Part shown: piece after piece, positions 60,656 through 64,000 of the stretch | Layout: each line of letters starts with the position of its first letter | How positions within the stretch are numbered: position 1 is the first letter of the stretch | Origin: Palsa-147 sp963771905 | GTDB lineage: Bacteria; Acidobacteriota; Terriglobia; Acidiferrales; UBA7541 | NCBI GenBank assembly: GCA_963771905.1 | Contig: CAVYVI010000014.1 | Location: 310,001-374,000, forward strand | Direction: 5' to 3' | DNA: 64,000 nucleotides | The notes under the pieces: model-generated | Told to the model about the DNA's origin: nothing | Databases searched by the model: none | What the model saw: the letters and a program-made list of their open reading frames with translations, nothing else | Program-made: the position numbers and the translations under genes

Positions 60656-62107
60656 ATGAAGAGAACGCTGAATCCCGATTCGTTGCATCCTCTCAATGAA
60701 CGCCTGGCGCGAGCGCATGAGGCTTTCGCGCGAAATTATCCCGGACCCAACAGCGAGCGCCAGCCCGCGCATACCGTCTACGCCGGCGCGCAACTCTTTC
60801 ACGCGGACACTTGCCGCCGCCTTGGCGCTCATGCGTTGCACGCGCTCGATGAATATGCTCCCAACTTCGTCATCTTCTCCAAGGCCATCGGATTAGATGG
60901 CGCGAGCGACCTGCCGGATGCTTCCGAGGAAATCGAGCGGCTGGAGAAGTATATCGATTCGGACCCGGAGACATTCCGCAAAGAAAGCAAGACCGCGTGG
61001 CTCGCGCTCACGATATACCGCCGCGTGCGCGAGAAGCTCGAGCGCGAGCCCGTCGAGGATTTTCGAATCGATTTTGAAGACGGCTATGGCAATCGCCCGG
61101 ATGAGGAAGAAGATGGCCACGCGGTTTCGACGGCGCGCGAGCTGGCCGCCGGATGGAAGGCCGGCGAATTGTCGCCGTTCATCGGAGTACGCATCAAGCC
61201 GTTCAACGAAGAGCTGCGGGCGCGGAGTGTGCGCACGCTCGATTTGTTCGTGACGGCGCTGGCCGAAGCGACGGGCGGCGCCCTGCCCCGGAATTTTCAC
61301 ATCACCATTCCGAAGGTGAGTTTGCCCGAAGAAGTAGCCGCGCTCGCCGAGATCCTCGGGCGGATGGAATCCTCGCTGCGCCTGACCGAAGGCGCGCTGC
61401 GAATTGAACTGATGATTGAGACGCCGCAGTCGATATTCAACGCCCGCGGTGAATCGAATCTCTTGGCGCTGGTTCACGCCGGCGGTAGCCGCTGCGTCAG
61501 CGCGCACTTCGGGACGTACGATTACACGGCCGGCCGCAACATCACCGCCGCGTACCAGCACATGACCCATCCCGCTTGCGACTTCGCGAAAGAAATGATG
61601 CAAGTGGCCCTCGCGGGCACGGGGATTTGGCTTTCGGATGGCGCGACGAATGTTCTGCCCGTGCCGATTCATCGCGCGGCGAAGGCCGGGCCCGCCCTCA
61701 CCGCGCATGAAATCGCGGAAAATCGCGCGGCCGTCCATGCGGCTTGGAAACTCCACTCCCAGCACATTCTCCATTCTTTGATCGGTGGATTTTATCAGGG
61801 GTGGGACCTGCATCCCGCGCAGCTTCCGACGCGCTATGCGGCCATCTACGCGTTTTTCCTCGAGAGTCTTGATGCGGCCGGCGAGCGTCTACGGAACTTC
61901 ATCGACAAGGCCGCGCAGGCCACGCTGGTCGGCGAAGTGTTCGATGACGCGGCGACTGGACAAGGGCTCCTCAATTTTTTCCTGCGCGCGATCAATTGCG
62001 GCGCGGTGACGCCCGAAGAAACGCTGAAGTTAACCGGCCTGACGCACGGCGATCTGCGTATGGGCTCTTTTTTAAAGATTCTGCAAGCGCGAACGGCGCG
62101 CCAGTGA
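60656..62107 (+). CDS. DUF6986 / HpcH-HpaI aldolase-like protein next to urate catabolism genes
   Basis: 483 residues. The fold resembles the TIM-barrel of citrate lyase beta/HpcH-HpaI aldolases and malate synthase: FRIDFEDGYGNRPDEEEDGH (acidic metal site), IELMIETPQSIFNARGE, CVSAHFGTYDYTAGRNI, and DGATNVLPVPIHRAAKAGP. Relatives in actinobacteria and Acidobacteriota lie beside uricase-pathway genes, as here. It may act on a two- or three-carbon product of purine breakdown such as glyoxylate. The start at 60656 is the first ATG with family-like sequence after it. It converges with uricase. Confidence 0.75.
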   Translation: MKRTLNPDSLHPLNERLARAHEAFARNYPGPNSERQPAHTVYAGAQLFHADTCRRLGAHALHALDEYAPNFVIFSKAIGLDGASDLPDASEEIERLEKYIDSDPETFRKESKTAWLALTIYRRVREKLEREPVEDFRIDFEDGYGNRPDEEEDGHAVSTARELAAGWKAGELSPFIGVRIKPFNEELRARSVRTLDLFVTALAEATGGALPRNFHITIPKVSLPEEVAALAEILGRMESSLRLTEGALRIELMIETPQSIFNARGESNLLALVHAGGSRCVSAHFGTYDYTAGRNITAAYQHMTHPACDFAKEMMQVALAGTGIWLSDGATNVLPVPIHRAAKAGPALTAHEIAENRAAVHAAWKLHSQHILHSLIGGFYQGWDLHPAQLPTRYAAIYAFFLESLDAAGERLRNFIDKAAQATLVGEVFDDAATGQGLLNFFLRAINCGAVTPEETLKLTGLTHGDLRMGSFLKILQARTARQ

Positions 62108-62183
62108 ACTAAAAGGCTCTGTAAGAAAGGCCCTCTCACTGGCCTCGATGCGCGCAATCCTCGGTGGTTTTCCCGCGGAAACT

Positions 62184-63032
62184 TCAGACGTCTTTTCGCA
62201 GAGTCGCTTCGATCAGGCCGTGCGGTTCATCAATCGGCAGGAAGATTTCATCGTCGTTTTCCATGCCGAAAGGTTTGAGGTCGACGAGATTGTAGTGTTT
62301 ATTGGGCATCGAGAGGCGAATCTCGGTGATCGGCTCGAAACTTTGCAGGACCGCTTCGCCCATCGCGTAGAGCGTGTGTTGCAGCGACAGGCTGTGATGC
62401 TCGGCGAACGTTTCGAGCAATGTCCGGCGGACGCCGTGCCAGATCGCGCTGAATCCGATATCTTCCGACGCGTATTGCCACCGCGCGGCCATCGACGTGG
62501 CGAGAATTCGATCCGGGGTTTCCTTCAGCGTTGTATAGGGATCGCTGATATACCCTTCAAAGCCTGAATCGGCGGACTTGAGGATGACGAGATCCTCGAT
62601 CCCCGCCGTATATTCGAAGCCCTCGCGGGTTCCCGCGACGATGGCCGTTCGTTTTTCGGCCCCCGCGCGCACGAACGCATTGCCGTGCGGCTTCCCGCCG
62701 ATGGCGATGCGCTCCCACAGTTGTTCCGAAGAATCAACGCGCACGCGGGACACCTGTGGGTTGTAAGTGAGGAAATGCTCGATCAAGTGCGTCGAGAATT
62801 CCTCGATAGGCTCGGGCGGATATTGCTTCGCGAGAACGTAGACCGTGTTCTTCATCGTGTCGGTCGGCAGAATTTTGCTATTATCGCCGGCGGTGTGCGC
62901 GGATTCAAAATCACCTTCGAATTGAATCGCGATCGTGACTTCCTTGATTTCGTCATGGCCATCATTCCGCGTCACGCGCAGGAGACGCACGCGCGATTTG
63001 CCGTAATCGTTCTGGCCAAGCCGGATGCGCAT
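62184..63032 (-). CDS. urate oxidase (uricase)
   Basis: 282 residues, two T-fold repeats. Typical features are the N-terminal NDYGKSRVRLLRV (with the catalytic Lys), HTAGDNSKILPTDTMKNTVYVLA (catalytic Thr), NAFVRAG, and the C-terminal MPNKHYNLVDL. It oxidises urate to 5-hydroxyisourate with O2. The gene begins 3 bp after the HIU hydrolase gene, the next enzyme of the pathway, in a - strand operon. Confidence 0.94.
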   Translation of the reverse strand: MRIRLGQNDYGKSRVRLLRVTRNDGHDEIKEVTIAIQFEGDFESAHTAGDNSKILPTDTMKNTVYVLAKQYPPEPIEEFSTHLIEHFLTYNPQVSRVRVDSSEQLWERIAIGGKPHGNAFVRAGAEKRTAIVAGTREGFEYTAGIEDLVILKSADSGFEGYISDPYTTLKETPDRILATSMAARWQYASEDIGFSAIWHGVRRTLLETFAEHHSLSLQHTLYAMGEAVLQSFEPITEIRLSMPNKHYNLVDLKPFGMENDDEIFLPIDEPHGLIEATLRKDV

Positions 63033-63035
63033 CGG

Positions 63036-63377
63036 TCAGCTCCCGCGGTAGCTGGTGTAGCCGAACGGGTTCAGGAGCAGCGGCACGTGGTAATGCTGCT
63101 TCGCATCCTGGACGAGGAAAGTAATTTCGACCTGCGGAAAGAAGGAGACCACTCGCCGCGCGAGAAAATACGGGCCGGTCGCGAATCGCAGGCGGTAGGT
63201 CGCCGGGACGAGTTGCCCGGCGGCCAAAAGATTCGAGACGCGTCCGTCGGCATCCGACGTCCCGCGACCTAAAGTTTCCCACCCTGCGCTGGTTTCCATT
63301 TCGAGAGTCACCTCGACGCCCTGCGCCGGCCGGCCGAGCGACGTATCGAGGATATGCGTTGTAATGGACGAGCTCAT
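63036..63377 (-). CDS. uraH: 5-hydroxyisourate hydrolase (transthyretin-like)
   Basis: 113 residues, standard length. Catalytic features are ITTHILDTSLGRPA (His), the central Arg in TYRLRF, QHYHVPLLLNPFGYTSYRGS (His and the C-terminal YRGS). It converts 5-hydroxyisourate to OHCU. Its ATG overlaps the stop of the preceding OHCU decarboxylase frame by 4 bp. No signal peptide, so it is cytoplasmic. Confidence 0.95.
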   Translation of the reverse strand: MSSSITTHILDTSLGRPAQGVEVTLEMETSAGWETLGRGTSDADGRVSNLLAAGQLVPATYRLRFATGPYFLARRVVSFFPQVEITFLVQDAKQHYHVPLLLNPFGYTSYRGS

Positions 63378-64000
63378 GACGCGAGCAACTTCCCGAGCCG
63401 CAGATGCGTAATTTTTCGCTGCTCTTCCGCCGCGGCGCGCAATTCCGTGGCGGGATCATTTCCGAGCCGCTGTTGCAAGAGCTTTAGAATTTGTTCGGTC
63501 GATTTCCCCGTGGCGCACACGATAAAGATGTAGCCGAACGCGGCCTCGTACGCGCGATTCGCGGCTGCCAGAACGGCCTTCGCATCCAGCGACGCGTCCG
63601 CAATTGGCGCCTGCTCCTTCGCCGACCACGCCCCGGCCTTGGCCGATTGTTTCCGCGCCGCCTTCTTTCCGCCGATTCGCGGATGATGGCGAAAGGCCTC
63701 GAGCCAATCCTTCCGCTTCAGGCCAGCCCAGATTTCGTCGGCGGCCTCCAGCAATTGTTCCGCGTCGCCGAACGGACGACGCGCCAGCATACGCCGCACC
63801 CATTCCCGCGAGCCACAACAATCGAGAAGCGCGGCGGCGGCTTTTTTTTCGGGGGCCGTGTCGAGCCAGGCAATTCCATTGGCGCCGGGTTCGTAGCTCG
63901 GAATGCCCCAGACGCGCAGCCGGGCAACACCACCATCGGGGAAAATGTTGAGCCGTAGATGCGACGCCGCGCTGTGATCGAGAAGCTCCTTGCGAAAAAC
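63374..64000 (-). CDS. allantoicase-OHCU decarboxylase fusion (5' end outside window)
   Basis: The frame is open without a stop from the right edge to 63374 (208 residues). The first ~40 residues contain SHLRLNIFPDGGVARLRVWG, the closing motif of allantoicase. After a short linker (YEPGANGIAWLD) the OHCU decarboxylase begins: LLDCCGSREWVRRMLARRPF, EAFRHHPRIGG with the catalytic His, and YEAAFGYIFIVCATGKS. Calling the gene from the internal GTG at 63799 would cut off the CCGSREW part of the decarboxylase, so the fusion is favoured. It supplies two steps of urate breakdown; allantoinase is expected beyond the edge. Confidence 0.85.
   Translation of the reverse strand, partial: VFRKELLDHSAASHLRLNIFPDGGVARLRVWGIPSYEPGANGIAWLDTAPEKKAAAALLDCCGSREWVRRMLARRPFGDAEQLLEAADEIWAGLKRKDWLEAFRHHPRIGGKKAARKQSAKAGAWSAKEQAPIADASLDAKAVLAAANRAYEAAFGYIFIVCATGKSTEQILKLLQQRLGNDPATELRAAAEEQRKITHLRLGKLLAS

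Noticed and set aside
63374..63799. OHCU decarboxylase as a separate 141-residue gene starting at the GTG at 63799
   Set aside because: The conserved CCGSREW segment precedes that GTG in the same frame, and the frame stays open to the window edge with allantoicase sequence.

Overview
The window looks like chromosomal DNA of an aerobic, Gram-negative bacterium, most probably an Acidobacteriota. It is GC-rich and has lipid A genes (fabZ, lpxA, lpxI), a TonB-like protein, and an operon joining alternative complex III to an A2-type caa3 oxidase. It also has many secreted peptidases and a very large Asp-box/VPS10-like exported protein, which suits that group. The phylum is an inference; there is no rRNA in the window. 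I found no rRNA, tRNA, CRISPR array, insertion sequence or prophage.

Layout. 1-2.8 kb: tail of a DUF5666-like protein, an M20 peptidase, an exported protein, and a miniature protein that looks like a degenerate piece of cytochrome oxidase subunit I. 3.0-8.7 kb: a tight + strand operon, fabZ-lpxA-lpxI-(Gfo/Idh oxidoreductase)-(TonB-like)-(31-aa membrane peptide)-miaA. 8.7-19 kb: loosely packed accessory genes. These include a DUF3592-type gene cut by an in-frame amber codon, a tandem-duplicated DUF1579-like protein, a MocR regulator without its PLP lysine, a deaminase, an M29-like aminopeptidase and an esterase. G/C strand bias also reverses in this stretch. 19.4-32.0 kb: a 12-gene respiratory operon, actC-A-B-D-E-F, an unknown membrane protein, sco, and ctaC-D-E-F. 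It should move electrons from quinol through ACIII and its cytochromes c to O2. 32-39 kb: MgtC/DUF4010 protein, small membrane proteins, then a divergent pair: acp-fabF on the - strand and type III polyketide synthase-ICMT methyltransferase on the + strand, probably making methylated alkylpyrones or alkylresorcinols. 39-51 kb: Asp-box protein, GNAT, a pentapeptide-repeat membrane protein, PilZ, cytochrome c, and a - strand cluster of class III aminotransferase, GCPII-like M28 peptidase and P1 peptidase.

51-58.4 kb is the most striking accessory block. It has PPK2 (polyphosphate kinase), two adjacent thymidylate-kinase-like proteins (the second with Arg for the P-loop Lys), Ppx/GppA with an HD domain, SixA, a CHAD-HD fusion and DUF2252. 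I read it as a polyphosphate module whose nucleotide-kinase-like pair has no assigned role. 58.5-60.4 kb: fdhD and an HD-GYP response regulator. 60.6-64 kb: urate catabolism, with a DUF6986 lyase-like protein facing uricase, HIU hydrolase and an allantoicase/OHCU-decarboxylase fusion that runs off the right edge.

Start sites were chosen by eye from ribosome-binding sites, overlaps and family length. Family names come from motif recognition, not from searches.
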